Shown: positions 1-8,101, numbered from the stretch's first letter. The stretch is 20,797 nt of DNA from CAVRTJ01 sp964507185 (GCA_964507185.1 CAZDOY010000042.1:1-20797); one strand, 5' to 3'. Numbers and translations: made by a program. Notes: generated from the sequence alone by a model not told the origin.

Positions 1-55
1 GGGCCCCGAGAGCGGGAAGGACCGGTATGAGCCAGAGGAGAGATATCGCTGTCAT
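1..55 (-). CDS. nuoL: NADH-quinone oxidoreductase subunit L, N-terminal fragment (runs off the window)
   Basis: Only the first 18 codons are present, reading M-T-A-I-S-L-L-W-L-I-P-V-L-P-A-L-G-A, which is a hydrophobic first membrane helix of the kind that begins NuoL. The ATG lies 3 nt after the nuoK stop and the gene continues off the left edge. NuoL is the large antiporter-like proton-pumping subunit of complex I and normally follows nuoK in this gene order. The identification rests mostly on position plus the short hydrophobic start, so it is likely but not proven from this window. Confidence 0.75.
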   Translation of the reverse strand, partial: MTAISLLWLIPVLPALGA

Positions 56-58
56 GGC

Positions 59-358
59 CTATCCTTTCAGTTCCCGGGCTTCGTCCACGTTGGCCGTATG
101 CTTCAACCGGTACAGGGCGATAAGAAGGCCGAGGCCGATGGCGGCCTCACCCGCGGCGATCGCGATGAGGAAGATGGTGAAGACCTGGCCGGCCATGTTG
201 TGCCACAGTGCCGAAAAGGCGATGAAGTTGATACCCGCCCCGGCAAAGATGAGCTCGATGGAGAGCAGTACGACGATGAAGTTCCGCCTCGCCATGACTC
301 CAAAGAGCCCGAGGCAGAACAGCAGGAAGCCGAGCATGACGAAAGCGGCTGTGGACAC
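59..358 (-). CDS. nuoK: NADH-quinone oxidoreductase subunit K
   Basis: NuoK is a small three-helix membrane subunit of complex I, related to MrpC, that takes part in proton translocation. The protein is 99 residues, the usual family length. The two conserved membrane glutamates are present, E35 in the S-I-E-L-I segment and E71 in A-A-G-E-A-A-I-G. The start is a GTG one base after the nuoJ stop, chosen because GGAGGT sits 5 nt upstream of it. The longer in-frame extension upstream is the nuoJ reading region in another frame and does not look like NuoK. The nuoL start follows 3 nt after the stop, so translation is probably coupled. Confidence 0.95.
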   Translation of the reverse strand: MSTAAFVMLGFLLFCLGLFGVMARRNFIVVLLSIELIFAGAGINFIAFSALWHNMAGQVFTIFLIAIAAGEAAIGLGLLIALYRLKHTANVDEARELKG

Positions 359-359
359 G

Positions 360-917
360 TCAGACCTCCTTCTTTGCCAGGAAGACCGCCCCGACCACCG
401 CAACGAGCAGGAGGACAGAGGCCGCTTCGAAGGGATACAGGAAGTCGCCGTAAAGGACGCCTGCGACCTTCTGAGGGTTGGTGGACTCGCCGTTGGCAGG
501 CGGCGCATTCGCCGACCGGGACGATTCGCCGGACGGGGAAACGGGCGCCGTCGCCGCCGCGACGGTGAGCGGCTGTGCGGTGTAATCGCTGTGGTAGAGC
601 TTGTGGCCCATCCAGAGGAAAAGGACGAGAACGAGCACGAACACGGGCCAGGCCTGGTAGTGCACCTGGCGCGTGAGGCGCAGCACATCGTTGTCCACGA
701 GCATGATTCCGAACAGGTAAAGAACCATGATCCCGCCGGCATAGACGAGCACCTGGACCGCCGCCACGAACTCGGCCCTCAGGGCGAGGTAGAGGATGGC
801 CACCCCCATGAAACACACGAGCAGCGATATGGCGGATGAGATGGGGCTGCGCGCGAAGACCACGCCCAGGGCGCACACACCGATGAGTATTGAAAGGAGA
901 ATCCAGCCCAATGTCAT
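360..917 (-). CDS. nuoJ: NADH-quinone oxidoreductase subunit J
   Basis: NuoJ is a membrane subunit of complex I in the proton-pumping arm. The 185-residue protein has about five hydrophobic helices. The conserved helix-3 stretch (A-A-V-Q-V-L-V-Y-A-G-G-I-M-V-L-Y-L-F) is present. A GTG two codons upstream at 923 is possible, but the AAGGAGG ribosome site would then be 1 nt away. It is 7 nt from the ATG at 917, so 917 is preferred. Between helices 4 and 5 there is a loop of roughly 45 residues rich in Ser, Pro, Ala and Asn, before the C-terminal helix. An 80-nt gap separates it from nuoI, the largest gap inside this operon, and it carries its own strong ribosome site. Confidence 0.94.
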   Translation of the reverse strand: MTLGWILLSILIGVCALGVVFARSPISSAISLLVCFMGVAILYLALRAEFVAAVQVLVYAGGIMVLYLFGIMLVDNDVLRLTRQVHYQAWPVFVLVLVLFLWMGHKLYHSDYTAQPLTVAAATAPVSPSGESSRSANAPPANGESTNPQKVAGVLYGDFLYPFEAASVLLLVAVVGAVFLAKKEV

Positions 918-997
918 CCCCACTCCTCCTTAGCCGGGATCGTTGTCCTTCGCATCCTGCAGGCCTCACTGCCCACAAACCGGGGCCCGCGCGGTCC

Positions 998-1486
998 TCA
1001 TGCCTGCCGCGAGTCAACCTCCACGTTCTCGAGCAACCCCTGGCGGAAATGTTTGATGTCGAGATCGTAAGGAAGCAGTTCCTTGTCGAACAGATAGTCA
1101 TTCCGCTTGTAGGAGGCCAGTTCGTACTCTTGCGAGTGGTGAATCGAGCCCGTCGGGCAGGGGTCCACGCACAGTCCGCAGTGGAGGCAGTGCTCCAGCG
1201 AGATATAGAACTGGACGGGACGCTTGTCCGTCTTGAAAACCTCCCTGGGCGGAGGGAACACTTTGATACAGTCGGTAGGGCACGCCCTTTCGCACATCCT
1301 GCAGGATATGCAGGTCTCGATCTCGACGTGCAGGCGGCCCTTGGTGCGATAGGGAAGCACCGGCCTCGCGTCGGGGTAGCTCTCCGTAACCTTCGGCTTG
1401 CGGAACCACTTGAAGGTGACCGCCAGCCCCTGGGCGAGTTCGGGAAATGTCATCATGCGCACGAGGCGCTGAAAAGCACCGGCCAT
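998..1486 (-). CDS. nuoI: NADH-quinone oxidoreductase subunit I (8Fe ferredoxin-type)
   Basis: NuoI is the peripheral ferredoxin-like subunit of complex I. It carries clusters N6a and N6b, which pass electrons towards N2 in NuoB. The 162-residue protein has two complete CxxCxxCxxxCP motifs, CISCRMCERACP and CLHCGLCVDPCP, so both [4Fe-4S] clusters should form. The length is normal. The ATG lies 4 nt after the nuoH stop, with GAGGTGA, which includes that stop, acting as ribosome site. The order D-H-I shows no nuoG, which is often upstream of nuoH in 14-gene operons. Confidence 0.97.
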   Translation of the reverse strand: MAGAFQRLVRMMTFPELAQGLAVTFKWFRKPKVTESYPDARPVLPYRTKGRLHVEIETCISCRMCERACPTDCIKVFPPPREVFKTDKRPVQFYISLEHCLHCGLCVDPCPTGSIHHSQEYELASYKRNDYLFDKELLPYDLDIKHFRQGLLENVEVDSRQA

Positions 1487-1490
1487 CGAA

Positions 1491-2534
1491 TCACCTCAGG
1501 AGAAACAGCTTGATCCCCGCCACCAGGAAGATGTTCACGAGCGCGATGGGCAGAAGCACCATCCACCCGATCCTCAGGAGCTGGTCGTAACGGTAACGCG
1601 GGAAGGTCGCGCGAATCCAGATATAGAAGTACAGGAATACGGCCGCCTTCACGCCGAAGGCGAGCAGTCCCAAAATGCTCGTCAGCCACGGATGGGCGAC
1701 CCCGAATGTCTGGTACGGGAAAAAGGGAATGAGATATCCGCCGAGGAACAGGCTCGTCCCTATGCAGCACACCAGGATGATGTTGGCGTACTCCGCGAGG
1801 AAGTAGAACGCGAACCGCATGCCCGAGTACTCGGTGTGAAAGCCGCCGACCAGCTCGCTCTCGGCCTCTGGGAGGTCGAAAGGCGCACGGTTTGTCTCGG
1901 CCACGGCCGAAATCAGGTAGACCCCGAAGGCCAGGATCAGCGGGACTATGAAAAATACGTGGCGCTGAGCCTCCACGATGTCGCTCAGGCGGAAAGACCC
2001 CGCCATGAGGATCACGGACAGCACCGCGAGGGTGAGCGGAATCTCGTAGGCGAGCATCTGGCTGGCCGAGCGGAGACTGCCCATGAGCGGATACTTGGAG
2101 CCCGACGCCCAGCCGCCCAGGATGATGCCGAAGACGCCGAGGGAGGTGATGGCCAGCAGGAAGAGGATCCCCAGGTTGATATCGGAGATCACGAAGGGGT
2201 GGACCTTCCCGGAGTTGGTGACCCAGGCCGGCGCGAAACTGATGATGGCGAACCCGACGAAGGCCGGGACGATGGCGAACATGGGGGCGATGCGGAAAAG
2301 GAACGGCCGCGCGTTGGCGGGGATGATGTCCTCCTTCAGCATCAGCTTGACGCCGTCGGCGATGGGCTGGATAAGCCCGGCCGGTCCCACGCGGTTCGGG
2401 CCGACCCTCGACTGGAAGAAGCCGAGGAGGCGGCGCTCGAGCCACACGGTGTACGCCACGCAAAAGGACACCACGCCCAGGAGGATGACGATTTTGAGGA
2501 GCTCCCTTCCGACGTAGAACAAGGTCTGATGCAT
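1491..2534 (-). CDS. nuoH: NADH-quinone oxidoreductase subunit H
   Basis: NuoH is the membrane subunit at the junction with the peripheral arm and lines the quinone chamber. It is 347 residues, typical for the family, with about eight membrane helices. Family signatures are intact: ERRLLGFFQSRVGPNRVGP near residues 33-51, QPIADGVKLMLKED shortly after, and AETNRAPFDLPEAESELVGG in the middle of the protein. The carboxylates of that loop, associated with energy coupling, are all present. The ATG at 2534 lies 9 nt after the nuoD stop and is preceded by a GGGGAAG ribosome site. Nothing is truncated. Confidence 0.97.
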   Translation of the reverse strand: MHQTLFYVGRELLKIVILLGVVSFCVAYTVWLERRLLGFFQSRVGPNRVGPAGLIQPIADGVKLMLKEDIIPANARPFLFRIAPMFAIVPAFVGFAIISFAPAWVTNSGKVHPFVISDINLGILFLLAITSLGVFGIILGGWASGSKYPLMGSLRSASQMLAYEIPLTLAVLSVILMAGSFRLSDIVEAQRHVFFIVPLILAFGVYLISAVAETNRAPFDLPEAESELVGGFHTEYSGMRFAFYFLAEYANIILVCCIGTSLFLGGYLIPFFPYQTFGVAHPWLTSILGLLAFGVKAAVFLYFYIWIRATFPRYRYDQLLRIGWMVLLPIALVNIFLVAGIKLFLLR

Positions 2535-2543
2535 AGCTTCCCC

Positions 2544-3689
2544 TTAGCGGTCGACCTCACCGAGGACGATGTCGAGAGAACCGATGTTGCTGACGACGTC
2601 GGCGACAAGGCCGCCGATCGACATCGTCTCAAGCCCTTGGAGGTTCACGAATGACGGAGCCCTCACGTGGACCCGCCACGGGTTGGTCGTACCGTCGCTG
2701 ACGATGTAGAAGCCGAGCTGGCCCTTGGTCCCCTCCACGGAGGCGAAGACCTCGCCGGCCGGGGGTCGGATGATACGGGACACCTTGGCCATGAGTTCGC
2801 CCTCGGGCAGACCGTCGAGCGCCTGTTGAATGATGCGTACGCTCTGCCGCATCTCCCGGACGCGGACCATGTACCGGTCGTAGACGTCCCCGTTCGTACC
2901 CAGGGGGACTTCGAAATCGAAATCTTCGTAGGACGAATAGGGCATCGCTTTTCTGACGTCGAAGTAGACGCCGGACCCGCGAAGGGTCGGCCCGGAGAGC
3001 CCCAGGTCCACGGCATCCTCTGCGCTGATGACGCCCACGCCGACGGTGCGCTGCTTCCAGATCCTGTTTTCCGACAGGAGGCGCTCGTATTCGTCCACGC
3101 GGTTCGGGAACTCCGCGACGAAATCCCGGCAGATGCGCTCCCAGCCCTTCGGGAAGTCCAGCCGGACGCCGCCTATGGGATAGGCGTTCTGCAGAAGCCG
3201 CTGACCCAGCATGGATTCGAAGAGGTCCATGATGACCTCTCTCTCGCGCAGCGCGTAGAAGAGGACCGTCATGGCGCCGAGGTCGAGCGCGTGGGTTCCC
3301 AGCCACAGGAGATGGTTGGCGATGCGCTGCAGTTCGTCGAGGATCACGCGGATATACTGCGCGCGCTTCGGCACCTCGACCCCGAGGATCTTCTCCACGG
3401 CATTCACGAACCCGTGGGAATTCAGAACCGCGCCGACGTAATCGAGACGGTCGTAGACCGGCACGCACTTGGTATAGGTCCGGGCCTCGCTCCACTTCTC
3501 GATGCCCCGGTGCAGGTAGCCGATGATGGACTCGATCCCGACCACCCTTTCCCCGTCCAGCTGAAGCACCGCACGGTAGACGCCGTGGGTGGCCGGGTGC
3601 TGGGGCCCGAAGTTGAGTTCGACCTGTTTTGATTCCATGACCTTCCGGAGAGGCTCGGTGGCGGCGGCACGGGGATTATCAGTGGCCAT
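2544..3689 (-). CDS. nuoD: NADH-quinone oxidoreductase subunit D
   Basis: NuoD is the 49-kDa type subunit that forms the quinone-reduction site with NuoB. It is related to the large subunit of NiFe hydrogenases. The 381-residue protein carries GPQHPATHG near residues 28-36, with the quinone-binding His, then the Y-L-H-R-G-I-E-K segment. It ends in the conserved L-G-E-V-D-R. The nickel-binding cysteines of hydrogenases are absent, as expected for NuoD. The ATG at 3689 overlaps the end of nuoC by 11 nt and has GAGGAGG about 6 nt upstream, which argues for tight coupling of the two genes. NuoC and NuoD are separate here, not fused as in enterobacteria. Confidence 0.97.
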   Translation of the reverse strand: MATDNPRAAATEPLRKVMESKQVELNFGPQHPATHGVYRAVLQLDGERVVGIESIIGYLHRGIEKWSEARTYTKCVPVYDRLDYVGAVLNSHGFVNAVEKILGVEVPKRAQYIRVILDELQRIANHLLWLGTHALDLGAMTVLFYALREREVIMDLFESMLGQRLLQNAYPIGGVRLDFPKGWERICRDFVAEFPNRVDEYERLLSENRIWKQRTVGVGVISAEDAVDLGLSGPTLRGSGVYFDVRKAMPYSSYEDFDFEVPLGTNGDVYDRYMVRVREMRQSVRIIQQALDGLPEGELMAKVSRIIRPPAGEVFASVEGTKGQLGFYIVSDGTTNPWRVHVRAPSFVNLQGLETMSIGGLVADVVSNIGSLDIVLGEVDR

Positions 3690-4548
3690 TTCGCCCCTCC
3701 TCTGCGATGCGGGCCGCTTCCTCGACGTCGTCGGGCATGTAGCCGGGCTTTGCGAACTTGTCGGCCCGGATGGCCTCTTCCTTGGGGCCGCCTTGAGGGT
3801 ACTCCTTCCGGAGAGGATGCCCTTCCCAGTCGTCCGGCAGGAGAATGGTTTTCAAGTCGGGATGGCCTTCGAAGACGATGCCGAACATGTCGTGGACCTC
3901 GCGCTCGAGCCAGTTCGCCGATCGCCAGACGGTCGTCGCCGTTGGGCAGGACTCCCCGTCATCGAGGGCCACTTTCACGCGCAGGGCGTGCTGTTTCGGG
4001 ATGGAGTAGCAGTGAAACACCGCCTCGAACTTCTTCTCGTTATGAGGGTAATGCGCCGCCGTTACGTCGGAGAGGTAGTTCATGGCGCACTCGGGATCGT
4101 TCTTCAGGAAGGTAAGGATTTCTATGAGCTTGTCCTTGGCCGCAAGGACCGTGGCCTCTCCGCACGGATTCTTCACGCCGGTCACCGCGTCGCCGAACTG
4201 GGCCGACAGTCTCTCGGTGACGGGCGTCACGACCACGTCTCCGGTCGGTTCCCACGGCTTGGGTCCCGCGGGCTTGGGCGCAGGCTTGGCGGCAGGCTTG
4301 GCCGCGGCTGCGGGCTTGGCGGGGGCGGTTGCGTCGCCCTCGGCCTTGACCGCGGCCGCCTTGGCGGCGGCCGCTTCAGTTCCCGTCTTCGGAGCGGGTT
4401 CGGCCTCTTCCTTCTTCGCCGGAGACTCCTCCCCGGGCTTTTTCCCGGATTCAGGGCCCTCGGCCTTGGCCGCGGCCTCCTTCGGCTCGCCTTCGACCTT
4501 TTTCTTGGTTTCGTCCGGGCGTTCGGGCGTGCTGTTTTCGTCCGACAT
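3679..4548 (-). CDS. nuoC: NADH-quinone oxidoreductase subunit C with a long N-terminal low-complexity tail
   Basis: NuoC is the 30-kDa type subunit of the peripheral arm of complex I. The C-terminal part (about residues 100-289) is a normal NuoC, with the signature WLEREVHDMFGIVFEGHP followed by L-L-P-D-D-W-E-G-H-P-L-R-K-E-Y-P. Residues 1 to about 98 are an extension made almost only of Ala, Lys, Pro, Glu and Gly, with repeated K-P-A-A and A-K-P units, and it looks disordered. The start is the ATG 2 nt after the nuoB stop. A longer in-frame reading runs back into nuoB and is a frame artefact. The total of 289 residues compares with roughly 150-220 for ordinary NuoC. Confidence 0.95.
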   Translation of the reverse strand: MSDENSTPERPDETKKKVEGEPKEAAAKAEGPESGKKPGEESPAKKEEAEPAPKTGTEAAAAKAAAVKAEGDATAPAKPAAAAKPAAKPAPKPAGPKPWEPTGDVVVTPVTERLSAQFGDAVTGVKNPCGEATVLAAKDKLIEILTFLKNDPECAMNYLSDVTAAHYPHNEKKFEAVFHCYSIPKQHALRVKVALDDGESCPTATTVWRSANWLEREVHDMFGIVFEGHPDLKTILLPDDWEGHPLRKEYPQGGPKEEAIRADKFAKPGYMPDDVEEAARIAEEGRNGH

Positions 4549-4550
4549 GG

Positions 4551-5153
4551 CTATCCCTTCACCAGGTGGCTGCTCTGAGCCACGTGTCCCTTGTCTTCGT
4601 ACTCCGCCACGACCTCGGGGATCTCCTCGCCCTTTTTCATCCAGCCCTTGGTCGGTGCGTCCTTCCGGATGCCGCGGTAGAAGCTCTCGCTCGCCACGTC
4701 CGGATGGTGAATCTTGTCCTGGAGCTTGAGCAAAGCGTAGAGAAGGGCTTCGGGCCTGGGGGGACAGCCGGGGATGAAAATGTCCACGGGCACGAGGTCT
4801 GCAATGCCCTGGAGCACGGCGTACGTATCGTAGGGGCCGCCGGCGATCGTGCAGGCGCCCATTCCTATAACCCACTTGGGCTCCGGCATCTGGTCGTAGA
4901 GATGCCTGACGAGAGGGGCCATCTTTTCTGTCACCGTTCCCGCCACGATCATGACGTCGCTCTGCCTCGGCGAAGGCCTGAAAACCTCCGAGCCGAAGCG
5001 GCTGATATCGTAGCGGGACGCTGACGTACAGATCATCTCGATGGCGCAGCAGGCGAGCCCGAAAGTCATGGGCCAGAGCGAATTGCGCCGGCAGTAGTCG
5101 AGGGCGGTGTCCAGCTTGGTCAAGCCCACCCAGGAGGGATAGCTGTCGTTCAT
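4551..5153 (-). CDS. nuoB: NADH-quinone oxidoreductase subunit B
   Basis: NuoB (PSST type) holds the terminal [4Fe-4S] cluster N2 that reduces quinone. The 200-residue protein has the tandem cysteine pair in G-L-A-C-C-A-I-E-M, the third ligand in G-M-G-A-C-T-I-A-G-G and the fourth in P-G-C-P-P-R-P-E, so the cluster site is complete. The preferred start is the ATG at 5153, which overlaps the nuoA stop as ATGA and is preceded by GAGGTG. A GTG at 5162 would add three residues but has no ribosome site. The C-terminus beyond the core is a charged tail of about 35 residues. Confidence 0.97.
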   Translation of the reverse strand: MNDSYPSWVGLTKLDTALDYCRRNSLWPMTFGLACCAIEMICTSASRYDISRFGSEVFRPSPRQSDVMIVAGTVTEKMAPLVRHLYDQMPEPKWVIGMGACTIAGGPYDTYAVLQGIADLVPVDIFIPGCPPRPEALLYALLKLQDKIHHPDVASESFYRGIRKDAPTKGWMKKGEEIPEVVAEYEDKGHVAQSSHLVKG

Positions 5154-5506
5154 TCTTCCCACCTCAGCGCGCCCTTAGCCCATACATAGATGAATGCGGC
5201 AACCAGGAGCACCAGAAAGATCATCACCTCCACGAAGCCGAAGAGCCCGAGCTTGTCGAAGGCCACGGCCCACGGGAGGAGAAAGACCGTCTCAACGTCG
5301 AAAACGAGGAACACGACGGCGACCACGTAGAAATGGACGGAAACCTTACCGGCCGGTGCGTCCTGGATGTCGAGCCCGCATTCGTAGGGTCTCAGCTTGG
5401 CCGGGTCGTACTTCTTCGGTCGGAGGAGCCAACCGATGGCCATCGTGGCCGGAACGATCAGCAGGGCTATCCCCAGAAAAATGCCGATGGGCAGGTAAGA
5501 CATCAT
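5150..5506 (-). CDS. nuoA: NADH-quinone oxidoreductase subunit A
   Basis: NuoA is a three-helix membrane subunit of complex I near the quinone site. The 118-residue protein is full length. It shows the conserved loop P-Y-E-C-G, the helix-2 motif F-D-V-E-T-V-F-L-L-P-W-A and the C-terminal Y-V-W-A-K-G-A-L-R-W. The first of two adjacent ATGs (5506) is chosen because GGAGGT lies 7 nt upstream. It is the first gene of the operon and overlaps nuoB by 4 nt. A consensus promoter about 50-77 nt upstream should drive the whole block. Confidence 0.97.
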   Translation of the reverse strand: MMSYLPIGIFLGIALLIVPATMAIGWLLRPKKYDPAKLRPYECGLDIQDAPAGKVSVHFYVVAVVFLVFDVETVFLLPWAVAFDKLGLFGFVEVMIFLVLLVAAFIYVWAKGALRWEE

Positions 5507-5554
5507 GTAAAGGACCTCCGTCTGCTGGATTGCGGGCTCGCACCCGAGGGGCGA

Positions 5555-5583
5555 ATCTTACGCTCTGGATTCATTTCTGTCAA
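5555..5583 (-). promoter_or_regulatory. Sigma-70-type promoter of the nuo operon
   Basis: The minus strand reads TTGACA (5583-5578), a 17-nt spacer, and TAAGAT (5560-5555). A start of transcription near 5548 would leave a leader of about 40 nt before nuoA. Both boxes and the spacing are close to the housekeeping consensus. The same TTGACA-17-TAAGAT arrangement stands before tRNA-Gln. This is read directly from sequence; activity is inferred. Confidence 0.85.
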
Positions 5584-5588
5584 GTTTA

Positions 5589-5612
5589 TTCCCGCCTCCG
5601 AGAAAGCGGGAA
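5589..5612. repeat. Inverted repeat directly upstream of the nuo -35 box
   Basis: TTCCCGC and GCGGGAA form a perfect 7-bp stem around a 10-nt loop, ending 5 nt before the -35 box. No T-tract follows on the minus strand, so it is a poor intrinsic terminator for pcrA. It could be an operator for an upstream-binding regulator. The assignment is open. Confidence 0.5.
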
Positions 5613-5637
5613 CCGACTTCACAAAAGGACCGAAGCA

Positions 5638-5707
5638 CGGCGCTCTCCTGCTTCGCGAGGCACAGCGCCGCGGGCCGCTCCCGGCCCGGACGAGGGGCAT
5701 TTGCCCC
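5638..5707 (-). other. Hairpin-rich spacer after pcrA
   Basis: Three short perfect inverted repeats follow the pcrA stop: GGGGC/GCCCC at 5694-5707, GGGCCG/CGGCCC at 5672-5687, and CGGCGCT/AGCGCCG at 5638-5670. None is followed by a run of T on the minus strand. They may together serve as a transcription end or mRNA 3' structure for pcrA, but no single one is a convincing intrinsic terminator. Confidence 0.35.
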
Positions 5708-5726
5708 CCGTGAAGACCCGTCACAG

Positions 5727-7901
5727 CTAGACGATTTCGAGCCGCGCGAGGTTGGCCAGAAGTTTCTTCCGCCCGTGGCGGTTAAAGGAAACGGTCACCT
5801 TGAGTGCGTCTCCGCTGCCCTCGGTAGACAGGACGATGCCGAAGCCGTACTTGGCGTGGTGAACACGCGCCCCCACCCTGAGTTTGGGTGCAGCCTTCGG
5901 CTTATTGGCCTTTTCAAGCATGGCCGCCGCCTCCTGCAGGCCCATGGGGGCGCCCCCGACGCCCTTCACTTCCTCGATCAGGGCGGCCGGGATCTCGCGC
6001 AGGAAGGGCGATGGCAGGCGTTCCTGCACCTGGCCGTATACGTAGCGTTGCCTGGCCCAGCTCAGGTGGAGCGTGTCCATGGCCCGGGTCATGCCCACGT
6101 AGCAGAGCCGCCGCTCCTCCTCCACGCCGTCTTCCGACTGAGAGGATAAAACGTGCGGGCAGAGGTCCTGCTCCAGGCCGGCGAGAAAGACCACGGGGAA
6201 TTCCAGCCCCTTGGCCGCGTGGAGAGTCATGAGCTTCACGGCGTCCATGGCGCCGTTCTTGAGGTCGTCCTGGTCGCTGTAGAGGGCCTGCCGTTCCAGG
6301 AAGAGCCGGAGGTCACCGCCCTCCTGGTTCTCGAACTCGCGCATGGCGGACACCAACTCCCGGATGTTCTCCAGGCGGGTTTCGGGGTCCGGCCCCGCCT
6401 GCGACTGCTCTGCGATGTAGTCCACGTAGCCGGCGGCCGACAATACCCACTCCACGAGATCCGCGGGCGGTACGTTGGGCAGCCGGGCCGAGGTCCCGTC
6501 GACGATATCCAGGAAACCCTTCAAGGCGGACGTGGCCCGCGTCGGGAACACGTCGCCGGCCGCTGCTCTCCGGACGGCATCGAGCAGGGAGCCTCCGTCC
6601 TCCCGCGCCATCTTCTCGAGTTGTTCCACCGTGACCTTGCCGATGCCCCGCGGCGGTACGTTGAGCACCCGCAGCAGGGCCACGCGGTCAAGCGGATTCA
6701 GCGCCACCCGCAGGTAGGCCAGGATATCCTTGATCTCCTTCCGCTCGTAGAACCGGAGCCCGCCGATAACCTGGTACGGAATCCCCCTGTTGAGACAGGC
6801 TTCCTCAAAACTCCGGGACTGCGCGTTGGTTCTGTAGAGCACGGCCATCTGACGCCAGTCGAAGCGGCCCTTGAGGCCCTGAATGGTATCGGCCGCGTAC
6901 GCCGCCTCCTCGCGGTCCGTAGGTGCCGCGAAAAGCTTTACGGCGTGGCCGCCGTCGCGCTCCGTCCAGAGATTTTTTCCCAGCCGCTGGGTGTTGTGGG
7001 ACACGAGGTTGTTGGCGGCCTCGAGGATGGGTTTCGTGGATCGGTAGTTCCTCTCCAGCTTGATGACGGCGGCGTCCCTGAAATCCCGCTGGAAGTCCAG
7101 GATGTTCTGGATGTCCGCCCCGCGCCAGCGATAGATGGACTGGTCTTCATCGCCCACGGCGAATATGTTCCCCCACCGTTCGGAGAGGAGCCGCAGGAGT
7201 CGGTACTGAATGCGGTTTGTGTCCTGGTACTCGTCGACGAGGATGTGGCGGAACTGCTCCTGGTACTTTCGGCGCACCGGTTCCACGGATTCCAGCAGAT
7301 GCAGGGCGATCAGCAGAAGATCGTCGAAATCCACCACGTTGGAAGACCGGAGCTGGTTTTCGTATGTCCTGTAGATCGGAGCGATGGTCTGGGCGAAGTG
7401 GCCTCTCGCCTTCGCCGCGAACGTCTCCGAATCCACGCCTTCCGTCTTGGCCCGGCTTATGGCCGCGCGCACGGCCTTCGGCTGGAAGTTTCTCTCAGAA
7501 ACGCCGCGGTCCCTGAGTATCCTGCGCACGAGCCCTGCGGCGTCGTCCGCGTCCAGGATCGTAAAGTCTTTGTTGTAAGGACCGCCGAGCGCCTCCACGT
7601 CCGCCCGCAACAGCCGTGCGCAGATGGAGTGGAAGGTCCCGATCCAGAGAAAGGGCAGCGCCGGCTTGTCCATCAGGCTCATGACGCGGTTTCGCATCTC
7701 GTCCGATGCCTTGTTTGTGAAGGTCACGGCGAGGATGCTCCGCGGCGAGGTGTGCTTTTCCGTCAGGAGCCAGGCGATGCGGTGGGCGATGACCCGGGTC
7801 TTCCCCGAACCGGCTCCGGCGATGACAAGCGCCGGTCCTTCTCCGTGGGTCACCGCTTCCTTCTGTTCGGGATTCAGGGCATCGAGGAGGGTATTGGGCA
7901 C
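5727..7901 (-). CDS. pcrA: ATP-dependent DNA helicase PcrA/UvrD family
   Basis: This is a superfamily 1A 3'-to-5' helicase for repair and for removing proteins from DNA. With the chosen start it is 724 residues, usual for PcrA/UvrD. Motifs appear in order: N-P-E-Q Q-motif at 10-13, Walker A AGAGSGKT at 28-35, T-F-T-N-K-A, Walker B D-E-Y-Q-D-T, GDEDQSIYRWRGAD, E-R-N-Y-R-S, LMTLHAAKGLEFPVVF and Y-V-G-M-T-R-A. The last 50 residues (VGARVHHAKYGFGIV onward) match the Tudor-like C-terminal domain of PcrA that contacts RNA polymerase, which favours PcrA over Rep. The GTG at 7901 places the Q motif where homologues have it. A GTG at 7979 would add 26 unconserved residues and cannot be excluded. Confidence 0.94.
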   Translation of the reverse strand: MPNTLLDALNPEQKEAVTHGEGPALVIAGAGSGKTRVIAHRIAWLLTEKHTSPRSILAVTFTNKASDEMRNRVMSLMDKPALPFLWIGTFHSICARLLRADVEALGGPYNKDFTILDADDAAGLVRRILRDRGVSERNFQPKAVRAAISRAKTEGVDSETFAAKARGHFAQTIAPIYRTYENQLRSSNVVDFDDLLLIALHLLESVEPVRRKYQEQFRHILVDEYQDTNRIQYRLLRLLSERWGNIFAVGDEDQSIYRWRGADIQNILDFQRDFRDAAVIKLERNYRSTKPILEAANNLVSHNTQRLGKNLWTERDGGHAVKLFAAPTDREEAAYAADTIQGLKGRFDWRQMAVLYRTNAQSRSFEEACLNRGIPYQVIGGLRFYERKEIKDILAYLRVALNPLDRVALLRVLNVPPRGIGKVTVEQLEKMAREDGGSLLDAVRRAAAGDVFPTRATSALKGFLDIVDGTSARLPNVPPADLVEWVLSAAGYVDYIAEQSQAGPDPETRLENIRELVSAMREFENQEGGDLRLFLERQALYSDQDDLKNGAMDAVKLMTLHAAKGLEFPVVFLAGLEQDLCPHVLSSQSEDGVEEERRLCYVGMTRAMDTLHLSWARQRYVYGQVQERLPSPFLREIPAALIEEVKGVGGAPMGLQEAAAMLEKANKPKAAPKLRVGARVHHAKYGFGIVLSTEGSGDALKVTVSFNRHGRKKLLANLARLEIV

Positions 7902-8065
7902 GGCGGCGTCTTCCCCAGGCTGCGCGTGATCGCCCGTTCCGGAAAAGGGGAGCCCGTAAACCGCCGGGCTTTCCGGCACTCCGGCGGAGTTCCCGAAGGG
8001 ACCCCGTATCCCGTGGAGGCCGATTTTCCCTGTTCTTCGAACCGGAGGATCTTCGCATTACAAGT

Positions 8066-8088
8066 CGGGAGGGGTCTGCCCCCTCCCG
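8066..8088 (-). terminator. GC-rich hairpin after the tRNA-Gln/tRNA-Glu tandem
   Basis: CGGGAGGGG and CCCCTCCCG form a perfect 9-bp stem with a 5-nt loop, 14 nt beyond the 3' end of tRNA-Glu on the minus strand. The sequence after it (A-C-T-T-G-T-A-A-T) is only weakly T-rich. It probably ends or stabilises the tRNA transcript before pcrA, so pcrA may rely partly on read-through or on a weak promoter of its own. Confidence 0.5.
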
Positions 8089-8101
8089 TTTGAAACCAGC
8101 G

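Noticed and set aside
3679..4875. NuoC starting at 4875 (398 residues)
   Set aside because: The extra N-terminus lies inside nuoB in another frame. The ATG at 4548, 2 nt after the nuoB stop, is the natural start.
6153..8093. 646-residue plus-strand frame opposite pcrA
   Set aside because: It is antisense to an intact helicase with all motifs; its length comes from high GC at third positions.
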